From Gymnopus androsaceus JB14 (lineage: Eukaryota; Basidiomycota; Agaricomycetes; Agaricales; Omphalotaceae), in NCBI GenBank assembly GCA_009733575.1, contig ML769625.1, positions 40,233 through 104,232 of the forward strand: a DNA stretch of 64,000 bases. Direction: 5' to 3'. The notes under the pieces were generated by a model. That model was not told where the DNA came from, searched no databases, and worked only from the letters and a program-made list of their open reading frames with translations. Below, in pieces: positions 36,655 to 48,424 of this stretch. Made by a program: the position numbers and the translations under genes. Positions within the stretch are counted from its first letter, which is position 1. Every line of letters begins with the position of its first letter.

Positions 36655-38330
36655 ATGTCGAGTCTCTCTACAGTGGAGCAGACCCAGATTGATCTTTCAG
36701 TGGGAGGAGTAGTGGGTCTCTTTGAAGCGAATCTGAATCCGAGGAAGCTAATGGCCCTTGACAGGTTGTCAGCAACTACCTTTCGGTTCGTACAGGTCTC
36801 TCTAATCTCGCATGAATTGTGCTCAAGTGCTGTTATTACAGTACCTAACGATGGGTATCGTGCTTTCTGCCAGTGAGTGTTTGAACTCCCACAGTCGTGG
36901 CACTGACGCAAACTTGCCTTTTACCAGCATGGACCTATTTCTCCAAGTTCCCAACTGATAGATGGTGGTTCAAAGCCTTGGTTATTCTGTGTGTCAGCAT
37001 GTGCATTGGTGACACCATTGCAACAGGTCAGCATCGTCATTACTACTAAGTAATCTGCTACTGATGTTTTTACGCTGCCAGGTATCTGGTCTTATGACTG
37101 GGCCGTCACAAATTACGCGAGTGAGTCTTAGGAGTCATTCTTTTGGTCACTAGTCACCTTTACTCCTCAGATCCCGCCGCATTGGCGTTTATCCATTGGG
37201 CGAGTCCCGTTAATGGTTTCCTCTTGTGAGATAGTTGTCTAACATTTGTGGTTGCAGTGCTAAGACTAATGGCTAACCGGTTACCACTTGTAGGGCAACC
37301 TGTGCTCTCACTGTACAGCTATTCTATGCTTCGCGCCTTTGGATAATGTCCATGAAAAATAACTGGATTTTACCTGTAGTCATTGCATGTCTCTCCATAT
37401 TGGGCTGGTGTATGGAAATCATGTCACTCTTCATCTAACAAACACCTGTGACCAATCTTCTTGAATATTTACAGGTATTGCTTGTTGGATGGCACACACT
37501 ATAACAACACACAAGCTCATCTCGGATTTGGCCCTTCTCATGTAAGTGCAGGTCTTGCCTTCATTTGTAGTGAAGAAGTTTTAACTGGTAGTTTTTACTG
37601 TTGGCCGATCATTAGACCTGTGGTCTATATATGGCTGGGGGGTTCCGTGTAAGTTCTCCTTTAAGATTTGAGAATACTGGGACCGAATGTTCAATAGAGG
37701 CGCGGATGTCTTGATCACAAGCTCGATGATCTACTACCTTGACCTCAGTTTTCGACGCAAAACACAAAAAAACCGTCTGCCGGGGTACGTCTAGCTGGTT
37801 CCTGAATTCCTGTCGGGCATTTCTGCGACATTCTAACTGGTTTTTTCATAGGCGTTTCCGTAAACTCCTCATGCGGATAGTGGAATGTAACCTTCTGTCC
37901 CTCCTTGCTCAAGCCATCACTATTGCTCTGTTCAATCGTAGTAGCGTCGGATTATATTTTGGTAAGCTCAGTCGAACCTCAAGTTGGATACTAATTACTA
38001 ACCTCGCCTCGCCTTGGTAGTTATTACAGACATGATGCTCACCAAAGTTTATACATTTTCTCTACTTGTTGCTTGTACGTTTCTCCTTCCGTTACTTATT
38101 CCTCTCTCCCAGCATGATTATCCTCTTCTTACTAAATGCCTATTCCTTCAGTGAACTGTCGTCACTCTGAAAATGGCCCAGGGAGCGGCGAAGGAGGGTT
38201 CTCTTCATCCCGAAAAGAAGGAGGTATCGTTGAATTGACCGTTCTCCACACCAGTTCCTATCCAAGCACCCAGGTTTCACACATCCAGTTAGTCAATACT
38301 CATCCTGCTGGCTCTCCGAGTCCTGATTGA
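36655..38330 (+). CDS. DUF6534-type seven-helix membrane protein, copy 2
   Basis: It matches copy 1 (10997) exon by exon: MSSLSTVEQTQIDLSVGGV, micro-exon VVSNYLS, YLTMGIVLSA, TWTYFSKFPTDRWWFK, GIWSYDWAVTNYA, VQLFYASRLWIM, PVVYIWLGGSV, ADVLITSSMIYYLDLSFR, RFRKLLMRIVECNLLSLL and a hydrophilic tail ending SPSPD at the stop at 38330. All splice phases agree with copy 1 and no frame break was found. The tail is the most diverged part (no match to the copy 1 RSRQRDR end). A TATA-like element near 36543 and the GCCCAGACCACTCACTG core near 36598 precede the ATG. It sits inside the P450 field between copies 3 and 4. Function unknown; likely an integral membrane protein. Confidence 0.8.
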
Positions 38331-39724
38331 ATATTCCTAATTAGACGAGAAACAACAACAACCGGGGATAATCAGGAGCAGACAAAGAGACCGGCGTCAC
38401 GGTTCAATAACGATGAATTTGATACTGATGTTGTGTTGTCACCAGTAGTATGAGGTGCTACACCCTTGAGTGAACCATTTTTCTTCACTTTTGGAATTCT
38501 GGCTGGCAAGATTCAGGGATACGTGCATATTGGCAGGGCAGTGTGGTTTGCAGGCGAGCCTGACTTGAGCTTGATATCTTATTCACGTCGCAGAATCAAT
38601 AAGACCCGATCCGCCCTGTGTTCTATTCTTCTTTTCCAAAGTATCCTCATAACTTACAAAATTTGTGTAAACATATTAATCTACTTATAATTTGCTTATA
38701 ATTATCAACTAATCAATATTCCTATATCCATGATCAGATGCCTGTGTCAAAATATGTCTTACCTTTTTGGGCAAAGCATTTTGGCTATGTTCCGGTCACG
38801 ACTCTATAAATTCATGGTTTATTGTAAATCCACTGGACCTACCCAAGAATGGAAATTCCAAGAATCACTCTGCCAATCAACTGCCAATTGTGATTTCCAC
38901 TTGGATATTCATTGTTCACAATGATTTTTGACGACATGTCAAAGAGTAACACCTTGCATATGGGGTTCGCCCAAGGTACTCCAGTGTGGAGGCTGCACTA
39001 AAATGTTGCTAGAATAACTTACACGCAGTTATATATCTAAATAAGCAAATACTCATCCACAGTCAAAAGCAAATCAACCGAAAACATCTCCACATCCCCT
39101 CCTGCAGTTTTTTACAATACTCGCCACATTCACCCCCTCCAAAATCCCTTTCCCAGCAAAAGATACATTCACAGGGAAGAATGCACAAAAGGATCAGCCT
39201 TGACTGATTCAACGTAACTTTTTGGTGGGATAAAACAAAAATTATTAAGTGTCAAGAAACTTATATTACTCGCAATGCGACCCATAGGCCTGTTGGGAGG
39301 GCAAGAGGTAAAATGAGGAACTATTTTTTTTTCGACTGAAACCAACACAACAATAAACCCCCTTCTTTGTGCAGCACCAATATCCAATCATGAGAAACAA
39401 CCACAGACAGATATTACCTACAATACCACCCATTTGGAAGAACAGGAGGATGGCGTTATCTGGCGTACAGGCTGTACTGAACTAGACATGAAAAAAAATG
39501 TCCCTGTCGTCGTGTCTAGTCATCAAGCTTTCTTGCTTGCTATATGATACCAGAGTGAACATCAATATTTTACGCTTTGACCGAGTTATAATTTCCATTT
39601 AACGCAATAACGTGCCTAACTTTATAATTCTCAGCGGAGTAGAGAAAACAGGCTCGCAGTGGGCGAAAATTGAATATAATAATATAAACAGTGAAAGCAG
39701 TAATGCGATATTCCACCAGAATCT
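38331..39724. other. Intergenic and P450-4 3' flank
   Basis: No gene supported. From about 39400 the sequence is the shared P450 3' flank (GCGTACAGGCTGTACTGAACTAGACATG). The stretch 38700-39390 shows no recognisable content. Confidence 0.4.
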
Positions 39725-42162
39725 CTATCGACGTTTGAGCACCAATGGAACACGGATCGGCCTAAACGAAGCATCATCATCAGTCTTTATCGCAATTTGG
39801 GATATTACAATCCACACAACGCACGTCATTGTTATTCCAGACTTCGAAGCCGTTATACGAGCTTTCGTCTCTTCAAATGTCTCACTAGAAAATTGGGGCT
39901 CTTCCTTGACCTCAATCTTGTACCTCGAAACCAACATTGTGAGAATGACAATCGCCTCTGTTTCGAAAAACCTGTTGAGAAGTATATTAGTCAGGAATCT
40001 TGGACAAGATAGAATGAGGGGCTTACTTGCGACCAATACAAGCTCGCGGACCTATGGAATCATTAGGCTACTAGAGAAGAGACAGTAAAGCCACTAACCG
40101 GCGCTGAATGGCATAAACGCGTCTTTGGGCCAATCTGGATCCAAGAAACGGGAAGGTTTAAATTCCTCAGGATCTTTCCAGTAGCGTGCTAGTTTTTTTT
40201 TTCAATGTCATTGTCAAGAGGCGTCGATGTAAGATAATAAGACATACGATTGTAGTGCAGACCCGCAACGCTGATCTCTATTGGAGTGCCTTTCGGAACG
40301 GGAAGAATGCGTTTCTCGCCGGCAGTGTGGATTAGAGTCAGACTCGTGTCTTCAGCACTACGTTTTGGTATATGGCCCACCTAAATAAAATGTAAGGCAA
40401 GCCGACCCATTAGATATAGCTCTCACTGCAGGGTACAGTCGCAAGCTCTCGTAGAACACACTGCGTGAATTTTGAGAGAACAATCGACATGGTCACTGGA
40501 GTAAACTTACGCCATCGATTGAGTGAACAGAGGCATTTCCTCGTAGGTCTAGCATTTGGCCCAGTCAGCAGCAATTAAACATATTATTAACATGAAACTC
40601 ACAGGTAATCTACCATCAGAGATTATCGACTTGATGTGTTTGAAAAGTATCTCTTGCTCATCTTGATATAGAGCAAGCAAAGCAAACACAAAACAGAGAG
40701 TGTGGGCAGTGGTCTTTACAAAAAGCTATCTGAGTATGGAGAAATCTTGAGTAGACCATATATAAACAAACCTCGTGTCCTGCTAAGAGGAATATGAATA
40801 TGTTTCCCATTAAGTCGCTGTCCGTGAATGTTGGGTCGCCGGAACTAGCATCAAGAAGACTACTAAGTAAATCATATCTCTCTTCCTTCTTCACTGAATT
40901 TCGTCGTGCGGAAATCATTTCATGGACATAACTCTGCAATGAACTCATAGTGTTATCGACACCGCAGTCGACCCTAAGATAATTACACACCTCCAATTCG
41001 TTAAATGCAAGACGACTGTGCGAGTATGTTCATTGAGTCCCATGGCCCAACTTGGAACTATGATTTTGGTAAAGCATCCCAAGGAGGCTTCATGGATAGC
41101 TTCCTTGAATGTCATTTCGATGATTCGGCGGAATACCACTAGAGGAATCATCTTTCCAAGATATCCTTCGGCCGAAAGCTACAAAATGCAATCAGTTTGC
41201 AATCATCGAACACAAAAAGTCGTTCTCTACCGGCGGCACTAAGAACAAACAGGGCAATCTGACATGAAGGATACGAATAAATTCGTGCAAGCATGAATCC
41301 GTAGAGGATAACTTCACCGGAACAGTTATGCTGACTGCGTGGTCGATAACAATGGACTCTTGAGAACCCCAGACATTGTCAAAAAGATCCAGCATGATCC
41401 TCAGAGTCTCATCCCAGATAAGCTTGCTGTTTCGCTATTCGAAGAAATACGCTCGGTAAGAGGCAAAGGGATTCGGAGATAAATGCGAGACGCACATCGT
41501 TGAAAGCAGGTGCAGCAATCTTTCTATATCTCCTCCATTCTTCTCCCTCCGAAACTACAATATTGCCTCCAAAGATTGACAATACTTTGTATTGCTCTAC
41601 AGGCTTTGGGAACCTAGACCGAGCGGCAGTGATTTCCTAAAGATGGTCGTCCATCAGAGAGGTGCGGCAGCAAAGCACGAAACCACTGGCCTTGATGACT
41701 GCAGTATCTGCGACAGATAAGGTGACACCCGCAAAGGGTGCAAGGCTTATCTAAATGTACATAGTCAATGGGACTCGCCGTTCAAAAGAGACCTGTAACA
41801 TAACACGCACATTTGCAAGGACATCCCAACCGGCTTTGGCAAACGCTGTAGGTACCAACTTCAGTACTTATTCACAAATAAATGAAATGAAGGAAGTCAC
41901 ATTGATGTTTTGTTTGCCAATGGTACTGTGAGCCGTATGTTATACCGGGAATTGGTGGCAGAAAAGCCGTAATGAACTCAGACTGCGAGATCAGGGTTAT
42001 CGTACCCGGGTGAGATCTAGCAAAGGATATTTAGTGTTCAGCGCACATTACAATACTTGGCCTTTGTGCTCACCGTACTGATTTTATCGTCCGTCTAACC
42101 TCTAGATACTTCCTGATAACATATAAAGCAAAAATTGTGGCGCTCAGGATTAGTAGCTTCAT
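39725..42162 (-). CDS. Cytochrome P450, distal copy 4
   Basis: Starts at the ATG at 42162 and ends at TAG 39725 after PIRVPLVLKRR, which makes clear that the last ~60-bp intron in all four copies lies just after GVTMT/GITMT. Pieces include LDLFDNVWGSQESIVIDHAV, MTFKEAIHEASLGCFTKIIV, SARRNSVKKEERYDLLSSLL, NIFIFLLAGHE, K-helix ESLR, HIPKRSAEDTSLTLIHTAGE, PVPKGTPIEISVAGLHYNR, a haem-loop exon GPRACIGRK and FFETEAIVILTMLVSRYKIE. It is separated from the other three by 8.7 kb holding DUF6534 gene 2. No frame break was found. The substitution of Ser in the ExxR motif (ESLR) is allowed, since only Glu and Arg are invariant. Confidence 0.88.
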
Positions 42163-43174
42163 CGAGAAGAACGTCTTCGAGGCTTAGGTGCACCGAACAA
42201 AGAGGAGAAGAGACAGGAAATGGCGGCAATTTTTATAGCGTCTTATCAGTGCCAGCAGTTCTGCATCACTGAACCTAGTCACAACGGCTACCAATCGAAC
42301 CGCCAGTTTATATGCTAATGACGACAAACCATCATGATCATACACAGAACCGGAGGACTGAGCTGTTCACGAGGGTAGCTGAGAAATTCTTGTTCTATTT
42401 TAAGCTCTGAAAACAGCAGATAATCGTCACTGGTAATTTTGGAAATAGGGGCTAGGTGATTCAAGCAAAAACTCACCGCGAAGCATTTCGAATTTAGCTC
42501 TGCAATGGCTTTCGAAATCCTTCGCTGGACTACGTTTCGGAATGGATCCCAAGCTTTCCAGCGCGCTTTGAGTTTGAACCTTTCAGTTCATAAGAATTGT
42601 TCGGAAGGCTCCAGAGAAAGGAATTTCCGTCAATTAAAGCGAACGTGCTCTTTTATTCGACCTTGGTTTGTAGGTCAAAGTCTGGTCTCTTTCCAGTCTC
42701 ACTGTGCTGAGAGTTTGGCAAGTCGTACATAGTGACTTGCGAGATGTCTTCGCGCTATCTCCATCAATGACAGCTTCGCATCGCAGCTTCCATCAGGTTG
42801 TACACATTCTGTTATCAGTATTTTGTATAGTCGTTTGACAGCGAAGTGCGGTATGCCAGCTGCATTTCTGAAATCCAGCAGGTCAGTCAAACTCGACTTC
42901 TCGGTGAGATTGAAACCGAAAAATCTATTATAATAAACCTCCATCTTTGATGAAAATATTGTAGGTTGCGCGCAGACCACCGCCAAATTGACCGGTTTGA
43001 TTTGGGAATGAGGATCAGCTTTGACCGAATCGCTCGGTGGGATTAAACCAGCAAGTGAAATTTACTGTCGTTATTTCAGCACCGTAAAATTGTTTTTATA
43101 ATACACCTTGAAGCAAAGACTTCAAGTACATAGACAACGTCAGCTAAATCGTAAATGCGTAGCGCATGATTTCA
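42163..43174. other. Intergenic
   Basis: Nothing supportable. The segment near 43010-43060 (AGGATCAGCTTTGAC.GA.TC, GGTGGGATTAAAC) weakly resembles 39190-39240, so a small repeat may flank P450-4 on both sides. Confidence 0.35.
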
Positions 43175-45482
43175 TCAACTACTAAACACCTCCGTGTGCA
43201 ACCCAACCCCACCGAGCTCAACACCTCTCAACAAGCTCAGCTTCGCAACAGCATTTGATGCTTCTCTCGTGAGACTTTCCGGATCCACTAGCACACACCG
43301 CTACACCCCCACCGAGACCAGCCCATTGCAGTTTCGTTGAAGCTTCCGCCAGAACTGCGCAGGCTTCTGAGTCGCGAGGGACTTCCGAGATACCAAGGTC
43401 GTCCACTGAAGAATTCTCGGATGTTGGAGGTTGCGTTTTCTTATCACTAGCGCTATCACCACATGCTCTCCCACAAGTGCACTGAACATCCTCCTCATCA
43501 TTGGAAGAGCTCGCACAACAACACGCAATCTTTCTAGGCGGCGTCGTTAAATCGAGCAGAATCTTCCTGTTCCCGGTCTTTGGCCCAGCATCAGCACATC
43601 CGAGTTGGGGATGGTTGGTACTGAGGCGGGGTTACACAGACATGTCACATAGATCGATATGTGTAGATCGAGGTCTGGAGACTCGGCGACGAGGTTGGCG
43701 ATAGGGATGAGGAGGGAAGAGAACCAGTGGATTGCACCGTAGCTGCGGAGACACCAGACAAACTCGATGCGGCGGGTTTTCTCGCCCTTCTTGCGACCCT
43801 GGCGGACACAACGCCCAACGATATCATCAAGGAGGACCGAGAGTGAAGGTCGCACCGCTGCCGCCGGCGATGAGGAGGACGGTCTCATACTCTCCGAGGT
43901 CGATGGAGCATCCTCCATAAGGACCGTCAAGCATCACTTGGACTGGAACCTGAGGTAGGTACGTGGGCTGGTCCAATTCCGAATCTTGGTCGCTCTTCTT
44001 CTTCTCCGGAACCCACAGTGCGTCTTTAGCAAGGAGAGCATTTCCTTCCATCTCCGCGTATGTGTTCAGTGCTCGAGTCCAATCACCAGTGACGCGTGCA
44101 CCGAGAATGATTCCTCGGCCACTTTCGGTTGAGGAAGAGGATGCGAGACAGGTGATGTCGGAAGGAGCGTTCATGATCGTCAATGGGTGGCTCTCTAGAA
44201 CACGACCAGAGAAGAACACGCGAAGACGGACGTGCTGGCCTGCGATCCAGTTGGAGTCGCAGTCCGAGACGCGGATCTACATGAGAGGACATTAATCAAG
44301 TAACGAAAACAAGATATGAAGTTCACTCACAACAGTCATGTTGGAATCGACAGCAGTAAGACCAGCGTCCTTGATTCTGACACGAATCATTCGCATAAAG
44401 ATATCAGCAGCGTAGAACGCCAACGGAGGGAATATCCAAGGTATAGCGTAAATGCTGTGGTAGCAAATCGTAATAAAGAACGCTACATATCCTAGCACAC
44501 TTCGAGAACCCGTTAGCCACCGCAAGAGAAAAACACAAAATAAAACTACTCACTGCACAACCCAGAAAAAGTCCCAGAAAAGCCTCCTTACAGGCTTAAA
44601 GCTCGTCAGGACGATCCCGGAGAGAACACCAAGTGCTGCAACACCACTGGTTTCCTTCTGCGCACCGATGATCTGGATATTATATTGCAGATGGTTGCGA
44701 ATCCAAAGAGATCCATGGACGACAGCGCCGAGGAATAGGGTGCGTCCAGACCAACGATGGATGTAGTTGAGCTTTTCATAGCCGTTTCCTGGTCCAAGGA
44801 GGAGCGAGACAATAGAATTCTTGGTGCCAAAGAGGAAGACAACGGGAAGTTGGGCGAGAGCCATGAATCCTATATATAGAATGAGTAATGGAACGACAAG
44901 GCTGAGAGTGCTCCCTACCTGCTCGGTTAGAGTTGCTGACCAGCTGAGATCCCATGATTATACAGATGAGCACGATGATCAGGTAGGCCAACACAACGAA
45001 TACTGCCAAACGAAATAATCATCAGTAATCCATCATTCGTGAACAAAACCTCTTGTGCACTTACATTGACCAAAGTTCAAACTAAGCCCAGGAGGAGACC
45101 ACAGCCCGACGGATCGAATGACAGATAACACACCCTCGATTCTCCGTATCGTTGGAGATCTTTTCGAGGTCTTCTTTCGAGTCCTATCAACAGACTCATA
45201 CTTTCCTCTTCCTTCGAAATCTTCACTGATGCCAAAGAACCCAGCGAATGCCCTTCCATTGCGGATGGATTTCAGTAGATAGGGCGAGGCGAATACTATG
45301 GCAGCACCGAGACATGAAGCCCAGATGATTGAGAATTTCGTTTGCCATTCGGGGTCGATTAGGTAGGAGCTGGATAAAGTTGTATCGGAAAGGTCAGAGA
45401 AATGATCAAGGATATCGAGACCATGAGCTCACTTGTACACCTGCAGAGCAGTGGGAACTGTAGGAGCCGTACCGAAACTCAT
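43175..45482 (-). CDS. Ferric/cupric reductase (FRE-type, NADPH oxidase superfamily) with frame disruptions
   Basis: Starts at the ATG at 45482 (MSFGTAPTVPTALQVY), followed by short introns. The membrane part has FSIIWASCLGAAIVFASPYL, then the haem-bearing helices around LNYIHRWSGRTLFLGAVVHG and FWDFFWVVQ/YVAFFITICYHSIYAIPW, which supply His ligands. The cytoplasmic part has an FAD-binding stretch (SHPLTIMNAP; the family pattern is HPFTI), QVMLDGPYGG and the NAD(P) motif LLIAGGSGATFTLG, then FVWCLRSYGAIHWF and a Cys/Ser-rich linker. Expected end is near GGVAVCASG and GVGLHTEVF. The frame is broken at ~43832 (GGTC[C]TCC, one extra base), probably near 43585, and at ~43283 (GGA[T]CCGG). The enzyme would reduce Fe(III) or Cu(II) at the plasma membrane. 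It may be a pseudogene or mis-sequenced. The Ctr transporter lies directly upstream. Confidence 0.85.
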
Positions 45483-45904
45483 TTCGTTAGTGAGGATCTG
45501 TCTTGGCCTGGTACTAGTTAGAGTCTTGGATTATTGAAAGATCCAGAGACTTCTAAAACCTTGTAAGGTGGTTGGTCGTACAAGGATCGTAAAGTACAAG
45601 GTTAAGAGAGAATGGAAACAATATAACTTTAGTCGGAGACCCGAGGAGACGCTTGGACCTTTCCGCATTGGGAAAGGGAAGAAAAACTTTTTGTTCCCGA
45701 AGTGCGAACGTGCATCAGACCTGTGCGAGACAACATATCTATTCATGGACAGGACTTGAGAGGCCTGAGATTTCCGCTAGAGGGCTCATGCTAGAGGGCT
45801 CATGCTAGCGAAGCACAGTAATATAGGCAGCACGAAACAACGTTAATGTTAATTGGACAATCGTTATCATATACAGTACATTGCAGAATCATAACTCATT
45901 ATTC
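45483..45904. promoter_or_regulatory. Gap between reductase and copper transporter
   Basis: A 422-bp gap between two same-strand genes. It holds the reductase promoter and the transporter 3' end. A direct repeat GAGGGCTCATGCTAG.G occurs twice at about 45780-45810. Confidence 0.35.
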
Positions 45905-46643
45905 TCAATGCATCGCACCCGCACCAGTGGCAAACCTCCCAAACAACATCTCACCCACTCCAAGGCCAATGACAATCGAAAGAATAAATCCCGCTTGGAA
46001 GGTCCTGATAAGGACAAATTAACTCGAAACAATAGCAAGAAAAAGACAACCCACATAACCGCCAGCATGAACCAAAACGTCAATGCAGCTTGACCGATGT
46101 ACATGATCCCTCGAACGATATCGTGCGCGGGGATAAACGGTGGTGCTCTTCTCATTAAGAGGACATTTCCAAGAGTCGCTGGAGGTACACCGGCCCTCTT
46201 TGCGTCGGCGTTACCATTTGCGTTGAGCTTGTTTGTATAAGCAATTTGGGCCCTGCAATGAGCGCAATCTCATTCGTAAAGAGCCCTCGTTATCATTGAG
46301 TTATGACAACTAACCTGTTCGCCCAATGAATTTCCATCATCCCTCGACACGCTGCGATCCAGCGGTCGATTAAGGCGAGTAAAAACAATCCAAAGCAGGC
46401 CCCGAACATTGATCCATGGGTTATTGGAACCCACCCTTGGAACCATAGCGTATCTCCTCCAACCGTAAAGTGCAGATAGGTGAGCATGTTTCCACCCGCA
46501 AGTGACATGGCTCCGTCCATGGAGGTGATCATGCCATTGTCGTCTCGGGCCTGCATCGGAACGGATTGGTCTGGTTGAGGAGAAGCGAGTACAAGTGGGA
46601 TAAGGAGAGCGAGGAGAGGAAAATATCGCTGAATCGTTGACAT
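45905..46643 (-). CDS. Ctr-family copper transporter
   Basis: Starts at the ATG at 46643 and ends at TGA 45905. Exon 1 encodes a signal-like MSTIQRYFPLLALLIPLVLA, a Met-containing ectodomain, then the family core TLWFQGWVPITHGSMFGACF and a first helix ending IDRWIAACRGMMEIHWANR. A second exon (from about 46255) reads AQIAYTNKLNANGNADAKRA and a helix pair around AHDIVRGIMYIGQAALTFWF. After a ~60-bp intron (GTGGGT...TATCAG) comes TFQAGFILSIVIGLGVGEML, the third Ctr helix with its small-residue packing motif, ending GAGAMH. Ctr proteins form trimers that take up Cu(I). The neighbouring reductase could supply Cu(I), so the two genes make a sensible uptake pair; this is inference from position. 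Confidence 0.85.
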
Positions 46644-48116
46644 GGAAGACTCGTACGATCGTCAAAGTCTCTCTAAGAACGAAGTTGTCAAGAATTAAAA
46701 GGTCAAAAAAGGTCTAATCCAAGATCTGATTACACCAGAAAAGATCACGCGGCGTACCGTGCAGCGATCCGTGAGAGTGCATTTCCGCCGCCGACAAGCG
46801 GCATCCGCTTGTCGCCTGCCCCAGTTTCCAATCCCAGCTTCCAATCCGTCCAATCTGCGCTCAAAAGCTCTCTTCAGTCCAAAAAACAACCCAAACAGTC
46901 CCATTTCCACACAAAGACACCCATTTCCAGCACCTTCTTCGATCCATATTATCCTTCCAGCAGATTACATCTAACCCCATTTACACAGTTCCCAACGGAA
47001 TTTTCCAGCTTCCATCACACGGCAACGACGACCAATCAAATCCCTCCACGATACAGTGTCGAGACACGCGATGACAACCGGCAAGATTACTCGGGGAATA
47101 GCTCGGGGAATGCTGATGGAAATGTTGATGAAGGCTGAGAAAATTGCGACTGTGTGCTGCGGACGACGTACGACGTACGTGGCGAAACGTGAGGAATAAA
47201 AATAGACATTCTTGACGAGGACATTCTTGATACAAAGACTTTGAGGCTGCCGACAACGAAGATGAGAAGCCGCACAGAAAATTGTTGGCAAAAAAAGTCG
47301 AAAATATGATATTGATAAACTAGGTTTATGAAAGCTAGAGCAAGAGGTTAGACCAGAGACAACAGCGAAAGGATAAGGAAGGTTGCTCACCACGTATGTA
47401 TAGATATAAAGAGAACAGTTCAAGTATCTGAGAAAAGGAAAAATTCAACCAACGAAAATCAACGTTAGAAAACCTAGACAAACCAAATATTATCGAGCTC
47501 TTCGAACGGCTAGTCAGCTTCGTTCAAGTTTAACAATAACCATTTGAGAAAACAAACCATAGAGCTCGAAAAACGATACAGAATGACGGAGAACAAGGTA
47601 ATTAGACAGAAAAGAACAAAAGCGGAAGAGTCTGAGGGGATGGAAGGGCGGAAAGAAGAGGGAATTTTGAATGAGCCAATTTGGCGGTGTGGTCCCAGCG
47701 TGGGAACGAGACATTTCTGCGCAACCCTAACCTATCTTAGTGCCGGTCAAGACCGGCAAGTCCCCGACTCGAAGATGAACAAGTGCTATTCCGACAGTAA
47801 TACAAAATACATTCATGAAATATACAGTAATCATGACAATGTCACTGCTCAATGTCTCCCACTCTCGATGCTTTAAGGACATATGTCTACAAGAACTTTA
47901 ATTAGAATCCCCAAAGCGAAAATGAAATAGAACACACCCTCATGAAAGACCAACCATTATGTTCCCCCCCATCCGCAACCACTTTGTCTTCACGATACAA
48001 ATGACACCGAAACAAAAATAGCTGGTTGGGTATTGTCGCAGGGGTTTGCATGGTCGAGGGCTGTATCAACTTCTTAGCATCAAAAGATACAATCTTTTAC
48101 AATATGGTCAGCACTG
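46644..48116. other. Transporter promoter and intergenic region
   Basis: About 150 bp upstream of the transporter start lies a near-perfect palindrome GACAAGCGG-CAT-CCGCTTGTC (46793-46813). Farther on, TGCCGGTC-AA-GACCGGCA (47741-47758) is an 8-bp-stem hairpin. Open plus-strand stretches at 46759-47138 are Ser/Pro/Asn-rich without recognisable content. No other gene supported. Confidence 0.4.
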
Positions 48117-48286
48117 TCATTTCGTACGGAACAACATAATCCGTACATTGGTATATTTGTCAATAACAACTCGGATTCCTTCGAACCACTGGAGAGAGTA
48201 CGCAGGATTGACAATAATCACGTTCTAAAATATCAAGACCTGTCAGATATTGGTTGGTAAATTCAAAAACGAAGTAAGCTTACATT

Positions 48287-48301
48287 GATGTCAAAGGCGG
48301 G
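48287..48301. repeat. Target-site duplication, left copy
   Basis: GATGTCAAAGGCGGG, identical to the 15 bases at 56408-56422, flanks the non-LTR retrotransposon. Confidence 0.9.
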
Positions 48302-48424
48302 CGCCGAAACTTGATTTGTTACATCCATCTTCTCGAGCATTCCCACGGTCTAATCCTCGGAGCTCCCTGAAGCACGGTACACATAGCGAGTAGTAGGCAA
48401 TAAAAGTCAAAAGTTCCCTCACCT

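Noticed and set aside
43732..44295. Plus-strand open frames opposite the ferric reductase
   Set aside because: Antisense shadows of conserved FAD/NAD(P)-binding exons.
46759..47138. Plus-strand Ser/Pro/Asn-rich frames next to the copper transporter
   Set aside because: Low-complexity, overlapping in two frames, no splice logic; probably transporter promoter DNA.
47741..47758. TGCCGGTC-AA-GACCGGCA hairpin as a terminator or RNA gene
   Set aside because: Rho-independent-type terminators do not apply to nuclear genes, and no RNA family is recognised around it; noted only as a palindrome.
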